Translations under genes and position numbers: made by a program
Assembly: GCF_003852535.1 (NCBI RefSeq)
Contig: NZ_QAJP01000008.1
Coordinates: 192,013 to 256,012, forward strand
Direction: 5' to 3'
Origin: Herminiimonas sp. KBW02
GTDB lineage: Bacteria; Pseudomonadota; Gammaproteobacteria; Burkholderiales; Burkholderiaceae_D
Length of the DNA: 64,000 nucleotides
Shown here: positions 28,023 through 37,843 of the stretch, piece after piece
How the letters are laid out: every line of letters starts with the position of its first letter
How positions within the stretch are numbered: position 1 is the first letter of the stretch
The notes under the pieces: model-generated
Told to the model about the DNA's origin: nothing
The model's input: the letters and a program-made list of their open reading frames with translations, nothing else
Database searches by the model: none

Positions 28023-28952
28023 TTAATTCCTGGAAGTGATACGTGATGATTTATCGATAGCGTTGCGGATTTCCTCAATCGCTTTTTCGATTTCTGAATC
28101 GTTATAGGTGTCTGCATTTTCCAGATCGAGGTGCCGCGGCGCCTGGATCGTGGTGGTGACACTGCCTATCGGCAAGGTGTGCGTGGTGATGGTGCTGTTG
28201 CCATGCAGGTTTTCGCTGCTTTCCCACATCATCGCCAGAGCGGTGACATTATCCCCTGTTTTACCGGCGATGCCAGTAGCAGTCGTGAGTAATTCAGGAA
28301 CTGCACGCACGATGGTGTTGTTATGCAGACGCTGCGCCAGTTCGTGATCCGGCAGCACCGACCACAAGCCGTCCGAGCACAGCAGCATGATGTCGCCCGC
28401 CTGCAGGCTGGCACGGCGCGAGATTTCGACGATGGGCATGTTCGGCGCACCGAGGCAGTTGAACAACTTATTGCGCTCCGGATGCGTATCGCGCTCCGAT
28501 GGATCAACCTTGCCTTGTGCAATCAGGGTTTCTATCCGCGAGTGGTCGCGCGTGCGCGCCAGGATCTGGCCGTTACGCATCCAGTACAGACGCGAATCAC
28601 CGCAATGCGCCCACATCGCACTATTGTGCTGGATCAGGCAGGCGACGATGGTGGTACGCGGTGTTTCCGGCAGATTATTGATGGCGCGGTAGCGATGGAT
28701 TTCGCGATGCGCGGCAAAGAAACTGTCTTCGAGGAAGCGCTCCGGCTTCTTGACGTAAGGCGTGGCATTTTCCTGGAACAGCGAGGCGATGGTTTGCATC
28801 GCAATCTGCGCCGCCATTTCACCCATGATGTGACCACCCATGCCATCGGCTACCAGCAAGAGCAAGGCATCGCGCGTGAAGCTGTAGCCCATGCGGTCCT
28901 GGTTGTTCTTGCGACCGCCTATATGGCTTTCTTGGTAGACAGAGAATCGCAT
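28023..28952 (-). CDS. PP2C-family Ser/Thr protein phosphatase
   Basis: Metal-dependent phosphatase of 309 residues. The metal-binding Asp residues are in GRKNNQDRMGY, LVADGMGGHIMGE, LLCSDGLWSVL and GDNVTALAMM, and WAHCGDSRLYW is also conserved. There is no membrane segment. A C-terminal extension (about 235-309) is Thr/Ser-rich and acidic, without a known domain. It lies 34 nt after the kinase gene; the two form a writer/eraser pair. Their substrates are unknown, and no type VI secretion genes are nearby, although such pairs often serve those systems. Confidence 0.94.
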   Translation of the reverse strand: MRFSVYQESHIGGRKNNQDRMGYSFTRDALLLLVADGMGGHIMGEMAAQIAMQTIASLFQENATPYVKKPERFLEDSFFAAHREIHRYRAINNLPETPRTTIVACLIQHNSAMWAHCGDSRLYWMRNGQILARTRDHSRIETLIAQGKVDPSERDTHPERNKLFNCLGAPNMPIVEISRRASLQAGDIMLLCSDGLWSVLPDHELAQRLHNNTIVRAVPELLTTATGIAGKTGDNVTALAMMWESSENLHGNSTITTHTLPIGSVTTTIQAPRHLDLENADTYNDSEIEKAIEEIRNAIDKSSRITSRN

Positions 28953-28985
28953 GGTTGGGTCGGGTTGGAATGAGTTAGGGTAAGT

Positions 28986-29993
28986 TTAACGCGTATGTTC
29001 TTGTATCGTAGTCGATACGTTGGCCGAGCGTTTACCCATATTGTTGAATATGTTTTTAATCTTGCGTGCCACTTGCTGCAGTCTGGCGTCATTTTGCTGC
29101 TCCGGCACCGGCTCACGCAAGGCCTTCTGCAAGGCAAATACGCTTTGCGGACGTTCCAGCGGATCCACCATCAGGCTCCAGCGGATGACCTTGATCAGGT
29201 CGGATGAATACACGCCTTCCAGCTTATTGAAGTGGCCATCCATCTTGTCATTCAGCTTGCGCTGGTCTGCCGGTTGCGGCGGCGCGCCCACCATGCAGGC
29301 AAACATCGACGCACCTATGCTGTAGATGTCGGTCCATGGTCCGAGGTTGCCGTTCTTTACGTATAGTTCCGGCGCTGCAAAACCCGGTGTGTACATCGGA
29401 TACAACTTGGGCATATCGGATTGCAGCGTCTGGCGTGCTGCACCGAAATCCAGCAGGATGGGCGTGCCGTCTACACGCAGATAAATGTTGGCCGGCTTCA
29501 AATCCAGATGCAGCAATTTATTCGTATGAACTTCGCGCAAACCGTTCATCACGTGGCTGAACATCTTGCGAATGAAGCGTTCCGATACCAGCGGTTTCTC
29601 GCCCTTGTCGCGGCGGCGCAGGATGTGATCCTGCAAGGAGCGGCCAGACTCGTAACCCATCACCATATACACAGTTTCATTGGCGCGGAAGAAGTTGGTC
29701 ACGCTCACCACGTTCGGGTGTGCGATACGTGCCAGCGCACGGCCTTCTTCAAAGAAGCATTTCAGGCCGATACGGAAGACCGGCAGATTTTCCGGCGAAA
29801 TCGCAGGAACCAGTTCACCCGGCTGGCGCAGCGCCAGTGAGCTCGGCAGGTATTCCTTGATGGCGACTGCATTGCCATCCTCATCGTAGGCCAGATAGAC
29901 AATACTGAACCCGCCAGACGCAATCTTCTTTACAATGCGATATCCAGCGATTTCCAAACCATCCGGCAACGGGGCATTGTTTTGCGCAGCCAT
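28986..29993 (-). CDS. Ser/Thr protein kinase (Hanks type)
   Basis: Eukaryotic-like kinase of 335 residues. The Gly-rich loop KIASGGFSIVYLAYD and the Lys in AIKEYLP are present, with the catalytic loop HLDLKPANIYL (HLD in place of HRD), DFGAARQ and the APE-like AAPELYV. The kinase domain spans about 15-285 and is followed by a short basic tail with no membrane segment or sensor domain, so it is probably cytosolic. All catalytic residues are present. It is the first gene of the kinase-phosphatase-rph cluster, divergent from yicC. Confidence 0.94.
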   Translation of the reverse strand: MAAQNNAPLPDGLEIAGYRIVKKIASGGFSIVYLAYDEDGNAVAIKEYLPSSLALRQPGELVPAISPENLPVFRIGLKCFFEEGRALARIAHPNVVSVTNFFRANETVYMVMGYESGRSLQDHILRRRDKGEKPLVSERFIRKMFSHVMNGLREVHTNKLLHLDLKPANIYLRVDGTPILLDFGAARQTLQSDMPKLYPMYTPGFAAPELYVKNGNLGPWTDIYSIGASMFACMVGAPPQPADQRKLNDKMDGHFNKLEGVYSSDLIKVIRWSLMVDPLERPQSVFALQKALREPVPEQQNDARLQQVARKIKNIFNNMGKRSANVSTTIQEHTR

Positions 29994-30157
29994 GTCGTCC
30001 TATAAATAATGTCAAGCGAGCCTGGGAAATACAGCACGGCAAAAGCGAGGCAGCACCACGGCTCGCCCCTTTTACGGCTACCGGTATCCGGCAACCTTGT
30101 TCGTTGTGGATTGTGTGGACAAATCGCCGCTTTGTAAAGAAAAACGAGGAACTCATT

Positions 30158-31075
30158 TTGACCATTTGCAGCATGACCGGCTATGCCGTCACCACCCATG
30201 AGACCAGCAGTGGCACCCTGACCATAGAAGTCAAAAGCGTCAACTCGCGCTTCCTTGATTTGCAGTTCCGTATTAACGACGATTTACGTGCACTGGAACC
30301 TGTGTTGCGCGAAGCCATCATGGCACGCCTCACCCGCGGCAAAGTCGAATGCCGCCTGAGCTTCGGCCGCAAAGTCGCAAACGGCGCCACACAGGCGCTG
30401 AACCAGGGTGCACTGGACGCTGTGACTACCCTGCAAGCCGAAATACGCCGTCGCTTCACCGATGCCGCACCACTCTCGGTCCATGAATTACTGCGCTGGC
30501 CCGGCGTCATCGAAGAAGCCGAGATGAGCCAGGAAACCCTGCAGGCGGACGCTGCCGCAGCGATGCAAACCACCATGAACGCTTTCGTGGAAAGCCGCGA
30601 ACGTGAAGGCCATGCATTGCAAACCATGCTGTTGTCACGTGTGGACGATATGGAAGCCATCGTGCAAAAGATTACGCCGCTCATGCCGCAAGTCGTTGCC
30701 CAGTTCCAGCAAAAAGCCACCGAACGCATGATGGAAGCGCTGGGTCTGGCTGCCGGTAATGGCAGCGGCAGCGCACAAGCCAGCGTCACACGCGAAGAAG
30801 CGCTGGATCGTATCCGTCAGGAAGTCACGCTTTATGGCATTCGCGTCGACGTAGCCGAAGAGTTGACCCGTCTGGCCGCGCACCTGAGCGAAACCCGCGC
30901 CATCCTGAAAAAAGGTGGGCAGGTCGGCAAGCGCCTGGATTTCATGATGCAGGAACTGAACCGCGAAGCCAATACGGTCGGCTCCAAGGCCGCAGTCAAA
31001 GAGCTGTCTGATGCGTCGATGGCGATGAAACTGCTGATCGAACAAATGCGTGAACAGGTACAAAATCTGGAGTAA
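30158..31075 (+). CDS. yicC: YicC-family endoribonuclease
   Basis: YicC proteins were long a stress-linked unknown family and are now known as RNA endonucleases (E. coli YicC acts on small RNAs such as RyhB). The start is a TTG at 30158: GAGGA lies 7 nt upstream and the protein then begins LTICSMTGYA, matching the family MIRSMTGYA. That gives 305 residues. SVNSRFLDLQFR, RGKVECRLSF and the C-terminal RLDFMMQELNREANTVGSKA are diagnostic. It lies 75 nt before gmk, the usual yicC-gmk order. Confidence 0.95.
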   Translation: MTICSMTGYAVTTHETSSGTLTIEVKSVNSRFLDLQFRINDDLRALEPVLREAIMARLTRGKVECRLSFGRKVANGATQALNQGALDAVTTLQAEIRRRFTDAAPLSVHELLRWPGVIEEAEMSQETLQADAAAAMQTTMNAFVESREREGHALQTMLLSRVDDMEAIVQKITPLMPQVVAQFQQKATERMMEALGLAAGNGSGSAQASVTREEALDRIRQEVTLYGIRVDVAEELTRLAAHLSETRAILKKGGQVGKRLDFMMQELNREANTVGSKAAVKELSDASMAMKLLIEQMREQVQNLE

Positions 31076-31150
31076 TTCCGCAGGCAGCGGCGCTACAATC
31101 GCACATCAGCGATAGTCATTTTCATATTCAACCATTCATCAAGGACACCG

Positions 31151-31795
31151 ATGTCTGAGCAAGTCCATTCTTCCGGCAGCCTGTTTTTAGTCGTTGCTCC
31201 GTCTGGCGCGGGCAAATCCAGCCTGGTCAATGCCCTGCTGCAACAGGAACCGGCCATCAAACTGTCGATTTCCTACACCACCCGCCCGCCTCGTCCCGGC
31301 GAACAGCATGGCCGCGAATATTTCTTTACGACACCAGATGACTTCCTGGTACGCCGCCAGGCCAATGAATTCCTGGAATCGGCTGAAGTTTTTGGCAACT
31401 ATTACGGCACCTCCCGCATACAAATTGCCGATCAGATCGCCGCTGGTACCGATGTATTGCTGGAAATTGACTGGCAAGGCGCGCAACAGGTCAAAAAGCA
31501 ATTCCCGCACGCCGTCGGCATTTTTATCCTGCCACCATCGATAGCCGCACTGGAAGAACGCCTGAAAAAGCGCGGGCAGGACGAAGATCACGTCATTACC
31601 CGTCGTATCCTGGCTGCGGGCGGTGAAATCGCGCACGCTTCCGAGTTCGAATATGTTATTATCAATCAAGACTTTACCGTTGCTTTAGCAGAGTTGAGCG
31701 CAATCGTAAAAGCCGCTCGTTGTCGCTTTGCACAACAGTCAACTCGCAACGCATCCCTGTTCGCCCAATTGGGCATTCATGCCAATTTAAGCTGA
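31151..31795 (+). CDS. gmk: Guanylate kinase
   Basis: Phosphorylates GMP and dGMP to the diphosphates. The 214 residues show the P-loop [11 protein letters not shown] (about 17-27), the GMP-binding [32 protein letters not shown], and the lid region with [10 protein letters not shown]. It is upstream of rpoZ and spoT; guanine-nucleotide synthesis, an RNA polymerase subunit and (p)ppGpp turnover are a conserved trio. Confidence 0.97.
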   Translation: MSEQVHSSGSLFLVVAPSGAGKSSLVNALLQQEPAIKLSISYTTRPPRPGEQHGREYFFTTPDDFLVRRQANEFLESAEVFGNYYGTSRIQIADQIAAGTDVLLEIDWQGAQQVKKQFPHAVGIFILPPSIAALEERLKKRGQDEDHVITRRILAAGGEIAHASEFEYVIINQDFTVALAELSAIVKAARCRFAQQSTRNASLFAQLGIHANLS

Positions 31796-31817
31796 TATCG
31801 AATTTTTAGGAGTACGT

Positions 31818-32021
31818 ATGGCCCGCATTACTATTGAAGATTGTCTCAAACAAGTTCCTAACCGTTTTCAACTGACCCTCGCTGCGACCTATCGTGCACG
31901 TCAGTTGTTGCAAGGCCACACACCTAAAGTCGATGCCAAAGACAAGCCAACCGTCATCGCCCTGCGCGAAATCGCTGCTGGCCATGTCGGCCTTGAAATG
32001 TTGAAAAAAGTCCCTAGCTAA
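31818..32021 (+). CDS. rpoZ: RNA polymerase omega subunit
   Basis: The 67-residue omega subunit supports assembly of RNA polymerase and helps form a ppGpp site. [20 protein letters not shown] and the helix [11 protein letters not shown] are diagnostic. ATTTTTAGGAG precedes the ATG at good spacing. It starts 22 nt after gmk and 41 nt before spoT. Confidence 0.98.
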   Translation: MARITIEDCLKQVPNRFQLTLAATYRARQLLQGHTPKVDAKDKPTVIALREIAAGHVGLEMLKKVPS

Positions 32022-32062
32022 TAATCTCTGGCTAACCGCGATGCGGCTGATAGACTATCAGT

Positions 32063-34339
32063 ATGAACCTGACACCTACAGATTCAACAGCATCCATCGC
32101 TTCAACTAACCGAGCGGTTCCTGATCGCTCGGCCAAAATGCCTCAAAAGAAAACCGCATCCGCCTCCACACCAGCACCTGTCGCTGGTGTCGCATCAGTC
32201 ACGCAACTCACGACCAGACTTGCCGAGTACCTGACGCCTTCCGAACTGAAGAAGGTCAAGGAAGCTTATCGCTTCTCGGACGAGGCACACCTGGGTCAGA
32301 TGCGCATGTCGGGCGAGCCTTACATCTCGCACCCGATCGCTGTCGCGGAAATCTGCGCCGACTGGAAGCTGGATGCACAAGCCATCATGGCAGCGCTGCT
32401 GCACGATGTGATGGAAGACCAGGATGTCCGCAAGGATGAGCTGATCGAACGCTTCGGCGCACCGGTCGCGAATCTGGTCGATGGTCTGTCCAAGCTGGAA
32501 AAAATCGAATTCCAAAGCCAGGTAGAAGCACAGGCGGAAAACTTCCGCAAAATGCTGCTGGCGATGGCGCGCGATGTGCGCGTCATCCTCGTCAAACTGG
32601 CCGACCGCCTGCACAATATGCGCACGCTCGGCTCGATGGCACCGGTCAAGAAACGTCGTATCGCACGCGAAACGATGGAAGTCTATGTGCCGATTGCACA
32701 TAGACTCGGCCTCAATAATATTTATCGCGAATTGCAGGATCTCGCCTTCTCGCACTTGTATCCGATGCGTTATAAAACGCTGGCCAAGGCAGTCAAGGCG
32801 GCGCGCGGCAATCGTCGCGAAGTGGTCAGCAAAATCCTCGAGTCGGTCAATAACACGCTGGATGCCACCGGCATCCCGGCGCAAGTCTATGGCCGCGAAA
32901 AAACCTTGTACGGTATCTATACCAAGATGCTGAACAAGCGTCTGTCCTTTTCGCAAGTGCTGGATATCTACGGCTTCCGTGTGGTGGTCGACAGCTTTGC
33001 GAATTGCTATGTCGCGCTGGGCACCCTGCATGCGCTGTTCAAACCGATGCCGGGCAAGTTCAAAGACTACATCGCCATTCCTAAACTGAATGGCTACCAG
33101 TCGCTGCACACTACACTGATCGGTCCTTACGGTACGCCGATTGAATTCCAGATCCGCACCCAGGACATGCATCGCGTCGCGGAATCCGGCGTGGCTGCGC
33201 ACTGGTTGTACAAAGACGATGAAGGCAGTCTGTCCGACCTGCAGCAACGTACGCATGCATGGCTGCAATCCTTGCTCGACATCCAGAAACAGACTGGCGA
33301 CTCCGCCGAGTTCCTGGAACACGTCAAGGTCGATCTGTTCCCTGACTCGGTGTATGTGTTCACGCCGAAATCAAAAATCATCGCGTTGCCACGCGGTGCG
33401 ACGGCGCTCGATTTTGCATATACGATTCACACCGACATCGGTGACCAGACCATCGCCGTCAAAATCAATCTGGAACAGGTACCGCTGCGCACCGAATTGC
33501 GCAACGGCGACATCGTCGAAATTATTACTTCGCCGACCTCGCGCCCGAATCCGAACTGGCTGGGCTTCGTACGTACCGGCAAGGCACGCTCGGCGATACG
33601 TCATCACCTGCGCACCATCAACCTTACGGAATCGATAGAACTGGGACGTCGCCTGCTGTCACAAGCACTGGTGACCCTGAACCTGGATCCCGAACTGCCG
33701 GCACCGGTAGCAGAACGTCTGCTGAATGAATCGAGCGCGAAATCGCTGGACGATTTGTATGCCGACATCGGCGTCGGCAAACGCATGGCCGCACTGGTGG
33801 CGCGTCATATCCTCGGCATGGTCGAGAACGATCAATTGGTACCGCGCCCACAGATCGACGCCAACGGCGAAGTACTGCCGAAGAAAATCGATCCTGTCGT
33901 CATCTACGGCAGCGAAGGTATATCGGTACAACTGGCTTCATGTTGCCAGCCTATCCCGGGTGACACCATCATCGGGCAGATGAAACGTGATCAGGGACTG
34001 ACCATACACACGCATGATTGCGACGTCGCCAGAAGGCAGCATTCCAAAGAACCGGATCGCTGGATCGACGTAGTCTGGGGTTCGGATATCGATCGCCGTT
34101 TCGACTGCAGCATCACACTGCTGGCACGCAATGAAAAAGGCATACTCGCACGCGTCGCTGCCGAGATCGGCGAGTCCGACTCGAACATCACGCATGTCGG
34201 CATGGATGAAGACAAGGATCACATGATCACCTACCTGCACTTCACGGTACAGGTCGAAGATCGCGTGCATCTGGCGCGCCTGATGCGCAATCTGCGCAGC
34301 ATCCCGGGCGTTACCCGTTTGTTGCGCGACAAAGGCTAA
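32063..34339 (+). CDS. spoT: Bifunctional (p)ppGpp synthetase/hydrolase (SpoT/Rel type)
   Basis: Controls the stringent-response alarmones. The 758 residues contain the HD hydrolase domain (HPIAVAEIC and ALLHDVMED, about 90-120), the synthetase domain with YGREKTLYGIYTKMLNKRLS, DIYGFRVVVDS and NGYQSLHTT, a TGS domain starting VDLFPDSVYVFTPK, and a terminal ACT domain. The hydrolase catalytic HD is intact. The ATG lacks a clear ribosome-binding site; Met26 (32138), just after the dyad CCGAGCG/CGCTCGG (32110-32132), is an alternative start that would remove a Ser/Thr-rich leader. Confidence 0.96.
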   Translation: MNLTPTDSTASIASTNRAVPDRSAKMPQKKTASASTPAPVAGVASVTQLTTRLAEYLTPSELKKVKEAYRFSDEAHLGQMRMSGEPYISHPIAVAEICADWKLDAQAIMAALLHDVMEDQDVRKDELIERFGAPVANLVDGLSKLEKIEFQSQVEAQAENFRKMLLAMARDVRVILVKLADRLHNMRTLGSMAPVKKRRIARETMEVYVPIAHRLGLNNIYRELQDLAFSHLYPMRYKTLAKAVKAARGNRREVVSKILESVNNTLDATGIPAQVYGREKTLYGIYTKMLNKRLSFSQVLDIYGFRVVVDSFANCYVALGTLHALFKPMPGKFKDYIAIPKLNGYQSLHTTLIGPYGTPIEFQIRTQDMHRVAESGVAAHWLYKDDEGSLSDLQQRTHAWLQSLLDIQKQTGDSAEFLEHVKVDLFPDSVYVFTPKSKIIALPRGATALDFAYTIHTDIGDQTIAVKINLEQVPLRTELRNGDIVEIITSPTSRPNPNWLGFVRTGKARSAIRHHLRTINLTESIELGRRLLSQALVTLNLDPELPAPVAERLLNESSAKSLDDLYADIGVGKRMAALVARHILGMVENDQLVPRPQIDANGEVLPKKIDPVVIYGSEGISVQLASCCQPIPGDTIIGQMKRDQGLTIHTHDCDVARRQHSKEPDRWIDVVWGSDIDRRFDCSITLLARNEKGILARVAAEIGESDSNITHVGMDEDKDHMITYLHFTVQVEDRVHLARLMRNLRSIPGVTRLLRDKG

Positions 34340-34399
34340 GTAGTCTTAGCCTTCCGCGTTTTACTCCCTGCTTACTTCTGCTTCATTTCTGATCTGGCC

Positions 34400-34951
34400 T
34401 CACTGCGGGGCCGGATAGCTTACTTCCAATATCAATAATTCTTCCAGGCCGCCTGGTGTTTTCAGGATCACGGTATCGCCTTCGCGCGCCTTGGTCAGTG
34501 CGCGCGCAACCGGCGATATCCAGCTGATCTTGCCATTCAAGGGGTCCAGTTCATCGATGCCGAGTATGGTGACGGTCTGTTCTTCACCTGCCTGCGTTTC
34601 GTAGCGTACGGTCGCGCCGAAGAATATCTGATCGCTGCCGTGATGGATGCTTGGGTCCACGACTTCGGCCAGATCCAGGCGTTTGGTGAGAAAGCGTATA
34701 CGGCCATCTATCTGGCGCAGGCGGCGCTTGCCATAAATGTAGTCGCCATTTTCTGAACGATCACCATTCGACGCCGCCCAGGAAACGATTTGCACGACCT
34801 CTGGGCGGTCTACATCGATCAGCTTCAGCAGTTCAGTTTTCATGCGCAGATGCCCCTGTGGCGTCATGTAATTTTTCGAGCCGGCAGGAATCGGCGGCGC
34901 ACTGTTGTCGCCATCATCATCGTTGTCGTTGGTATTTGCTGGATTCGTCAT
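34400..34951 (-). CDS. greB: Transcription elongation factor GreB
   Basis: Rescues backtracked RNA polymerase by stimulating transcript cleavage. The 183 residues have an acidic, disordered N-terminal extension (about 1-25, NDNDDDGDNSAPP) before NYMTPQGHLRMKTELLKL. The GreB coiled coil carries the acidic tip SENGDYIYGKRRLRQID, and the FKBP-like C-domain ends TPGGLEELLILEVSY. SENGDYIYGKRRL distinguishes GreB from GreA. It is convergent with spoT across 60 bases. Confidence 0.96.
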   Translation of the reverse strand: MTNPANTNDNDDDGDNSAPPIPAGSKNYMTPQGHLRMKTELLKLIDVDRPEVVQIVSWAASNGDRSENGDYIYGKRRLRQIDGRIRFLTKRLDLAEVVDPSIHHGSDQIFFGATVRYETQAGEEQTVTILGIDELDPLNGKISWISPVARALTKAREGDTVILKTPGGLEELLILEVSYPAPQ

Positions 34952-35071
34952 GCCGCTATTCTAACGTCATGCGCGACGACAAGTCGTACGACTGCATGGC
35001 GATATCGTGAACGGAAGGAAAACGAGAGGAACGTGCGGAGGAAGAATCAGACAGAAGCGATCAGCAAAAAA

Positions 35072-36349
35072 TCAGACGCAACCAGATACGTTATTGCTCC
35101 ACTCAAATGCAGTCAATTGCAAGGCGTACAGATCCTCTATCGACAACTCTAGCTTCTGCAAGGTAGGAATCAGCAAGGCGCCAGTCTTTTCTATTTGCTC
35201 TATGTATTCGGCCAGCTTCAGCAAATCACCGTAAAAACCCTTGCGATATAGCAAGGCGTCGGTCACCTCGTCCACGACCGAAACCTGATCCAGGATTTCT
35301 TCCATCGACTGGCCAAACAAGGTATCCATCAGCGACATGATGCCGACGGTGAAAGCCGTATCCGCCATCGAACGATTATCCGGGCGCAGCTTCTCGGTAA
35401 TCAGTTCGAGTAATTTGCCGCGTGTGGTCGCCAATTGCAGCAAGGGCGACGTGAAGTGACTACCTTTGTTATGTTCGGCGTACAGGATGATCTGCAGCCA
35501 GCGCTGCAGTTGACGACGACCGAGTACGGTCAGCGCTTGTCCCAGCGAATCTATGCGCTGTGTGACGCCAACACCGGGCGTATTGGCCAGGCGCAGCAAA
35601 GTCAGCACCAGCGAAGCATCTTTCTTGATATTGCGTTCGATTTCCGCGGTCTCTGCATCCGCCATGATGAGCGCCATCAATTGCATGATCGCGATTTGTG
35701 ACGGTGCGAGTTTTTTACCGGAAAGAATGACCGGACGCGCAAAGTAGTAACCCTGAAAATAATGGAAACCGAGCTCCAGGCAGGACTGGAATTGCTCGAC
35801 TGTTTCCACTTTTTCCGCCAGCAAGAGCTTGCCCTCATGACGGAAATGATCCGCCAGTTTGGCTAACTCGCTGTAGCTCATGGCAGTGATATCGATCTTG
35901 ATGATCTTGATCAGCGGTAGCAAATTTCTCAATTCTTCCGAATGCGAGATGACGTCGTCCAGCGCAAATGTAAAACCCTGTTCGACCAATATAGCCACAC
36001 GCTCTACCAGCTCATGCGTGATCTCTACCGTTTCCAGAATTTCCAGCACGACCTTGTCGCTCGGCAGGAAGTTTACAAAATCACACATCAACACAGCGGC
36101 ATCGACGTTGAAGAAACCCAGCGAGTTGCCGATGACGTTGCTTATCCCCAGCTCGGATGCATGTGCGATCACCGAAGCGGTCGCGGCCAGATCATCCACT
36201 ACATTGGCAGGGCCGGATGAGGCGCGACGGAACAAAAGTTCATACGCAACCAGATCCTGCTCATTGTTCAATATAGGTTGTCGCGCCAGGAAAAACTCCT
36301 TTACGCGGGGATGGTTATCAGGCAAATGCTGATTGAGGTTGGTGATCAT
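35072..36349 (-). CDS. EAL-HDOD signalling protein (YuxH/CdgJ family), probably degenerate EAL
   Basis: A 425-residue protein with an N-terminal EAL-like domain (about 15-205) and a C-terminal HDOD domain (about 210-400). YELLFRR stands where the EAL signature is expected, VVLEILE and IKIIKIDI are recognisable, and AEKVETVEQF carries the usual Lys and Glu. The DDFGTG loop is replaced by LDDVISHS, so loop-6 function is probably lost and cyclic-di-GMP hydrolysis doubtful. Such proteins often bind partners or ligands and affect motility or biofilm. The ATG at 36349 is preferred to a TTG one codon earlier. It is monocistronic as far as visible. Confidence 0.9.
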   Translation of the reverse strand: MITNLNQHLPDNHPRVKEFFLARQPILNNEQDLVAYELLFRRASSGPANVVDDLAATASVIAHASELGISNVIGNSLGFFNVDAAVLMCDFVNFLPSDKVVLEILETVEITHELVERVAILVEQGFTFALDDVISHSEELRNLLPLIKIIKIDITAMSYSELAKLADHFRHEGKLLLAEKVETVEQFQSCLELGFHYFQGYYFARPVILSGKKLAPSQIAIMQLMALIMADAETAEIERNIKKDASLVLTLLRLANTPGVGVTQRIDSLGQALTVLGRRQLQRWLQIILYAEHNKGSHFTSPLLQLATTRGKLLELITEKLRPDNRSMADTAFTVGIMSLMDTLFGQSMEEILDQVSVVDEVTDALLYRKGFYGDLLKLAEYIEQIEKTGALLIPTLQKLELSIEDLYALQLTAFEWSNNVSGCV

Positions 36350-36712
36350 CAAGATTGTTGTCTCTGTCTATTAAGCAGAACGCGTAGATCAACCAAGGCA
36401 CGTCCCTGTCAAATCTTGAGAAATATCCGCCATGCACCAGCATCGCAGCATTTACATATGATCAAACATTCAGTACATCCAGACGATATCTGCATTCTTA
36501 TTCTTTAGACGATACCGCATGGATAGATGGTGTCTCACCACAGACTGCGAGTCATCAAACGAACCGGCAATTTGTAGCTGCTGCTGCAAATCTATTCAGG
36601 CCATTATTCCGTTAATATTTCCATCACGCAAGCCTTCCGTTTCTCTTGTGTTTTCTATATTACAAAAACAGAAATGTCTGTGGTTTTTCGGTGCAACAAC
36701 TTCTCCCTGCCT
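36350..36712 (-). other. Non-coding region between rlmJ and the EAL-HDOD gene
   Basis: I see no gene in these 363 bases. On the complement ACAGA-catt-TCTGT followed by five U residues (about 36663-36682) is a weak terminator for rlmJ. The remainder must carry the EAL-HDOD promoter, which I could not place with confidence. Confidence 0.4.
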
Positions 36713-37630
36713 TTATACCCGCCGCGTGCCCGTATTTGTCGCCACGGTTTGCCCTGATTCCAGCGTAAAACCAGCGCCCTCGTCACCGCCCAGGACTTTG
36801 ACCAGATACGGCATCAGCTCGCGCAGCATCGGTTCCAGCGTCCATGGCGGGTTGTGCACAAACATACCACTGCTATGCAAACCGAAGCCGTCCGGCGATG
36901 GTGTCGTCACAGACAATGTGACATTCAGCCAGCCATTTGCGCTCAGGCGTTTCAACTTATCCGGCATCTGACGTGATTCAAGACGGTTCAGTACCGGATA
37001 CCAGACTGCATAAGTGCCCGTCGCGAAACGCGTCAACGCATCGGAAACAGTTTGCACCACGGTGCGGTAATCAGTCTTGTCTTCATACGGTGGATCGATC
37101 AGCACCAGGCCACGGCGCGATGGCGGCGGCAGCAGCGCTTTCAGGCCCTGGAAACCGTTTGCCCGCTCTATCATGATGCGTTTGCCACGCACGGTCGGAC
37201 GCTTGCCCTGCTCCGCAGCATGCGCTTCCAGCTTGCGGAAATTGTCTGCCAACAGCTTGCTGTCTGCCGGATGCAGTTCAAACAGACGCAATCTGTCCTG
37301 TTCACGCATGACGGCATCCGCACAGTAAGGCGAACCCGGGTAGTAGCGCAGCTTGCCGCTAGGATTCAGCGCTTTGATGACTTGCACATAATCGGCCAGC
37401 GGCTCAGGCAAATCCTTGCGATCCCAGAGCTTGGAAATACCGGTTTCGAACTCAGCATTTTTAGCGGCGTAATTGCCATCAAGTGCATATACACCTGCAC
37501 CCGAATGGGTATCGATGTACATATACGGCGTGTCTTTTTGATTCAGATATTTCAGCAACTGAATCTGAACCAGATGCTTGAGTACATCGGCGTGATTGCC
37601 TGCATGAAAGGCATGACGGTAACTCAACAT
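36713..37630 (-). CDS. rlmJ: 23S rRNA m6A2030 methyltransferase RlmJ
   Basis: SAM-dependent N6-adenine methyltransferase acting on A2030 of 23S rRNA. It begins MLSYRHAFHAGNHADVLKH, nearly invariant in the family, and contains YIDTHSGAGVY (SAM binding), YPGSPYCA and the catalytic LVLIDPPYEDKTDY. At 305 residues it is slightly longer than E. coli RlmJ (280), the extra length being at the C-terminus. It is a single-gene unit. Confidence 0.95.
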   Translation of the reverse strand: MLSYRHAFHAGNHADVLKHLVQIQLLKYLNQKDTPYMYIDTHSGAGVYALDGNYAAKNAEFETGISKLWDRKDLPEPLADYVQVIKALNPSGKLRYYPGSPYCADAVMREQDRLRLFELHPADSKLLADNFRKLEAHAAEQGKRPTVRGKRIMIERANGFQGLKALLPPPSRRGLVLIDPPYEDKTDYRTVVQTVSDALTRFATGTYAVWYPVLNRLESRQMPDKLKRLSANGWLNVTLSVTTPSPDGFGLHSSGMFVHNPPWTLEPMLRELMPYLVKVLGGDEGAGFTLESGQTVATNTGTRRV

Positions 37631-37787
37631 AGGGAATGTCTATCTTGGCAAGAATATGGGAGGAAAGCCGCGCAATGCAGACTGCGCAGCCCCGTAATAC
37701 GCCATTCTAACAATTACCGGCTTGAATACATACGATTACCGCACCTGCAGCCCTCGCACGCCCTGCAGTTCCCGGCTTCAGCATGAA

Positions 37788-37823
37788 AAAACGGGTACAG
37801 CGCCCCAGCCCTGTACCCGTTTT
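37788..37823 (-). terminator. metE terminator
   Basis: AAAACGGGTACAG (37788-37800) and CTGTACCCGTTTT (37811-37823) form a perfect 13-bp stem. On the complement it is followed by a short U-run (TTTTTC). It lies 20 nt past the metE stop. Confidence 0.85.
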
Positions 37824-37843
37824 GCTTAGGTTGACTCAGCAGC

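Noticed and set aside
36519-36971. Plus-strand open frame running into rlmJ
   Set aside because: It overlaps the conserved end of rlmJ, has no ribosome-binding site and a Ser/Cys/Pro-rich product typical of chance frames.
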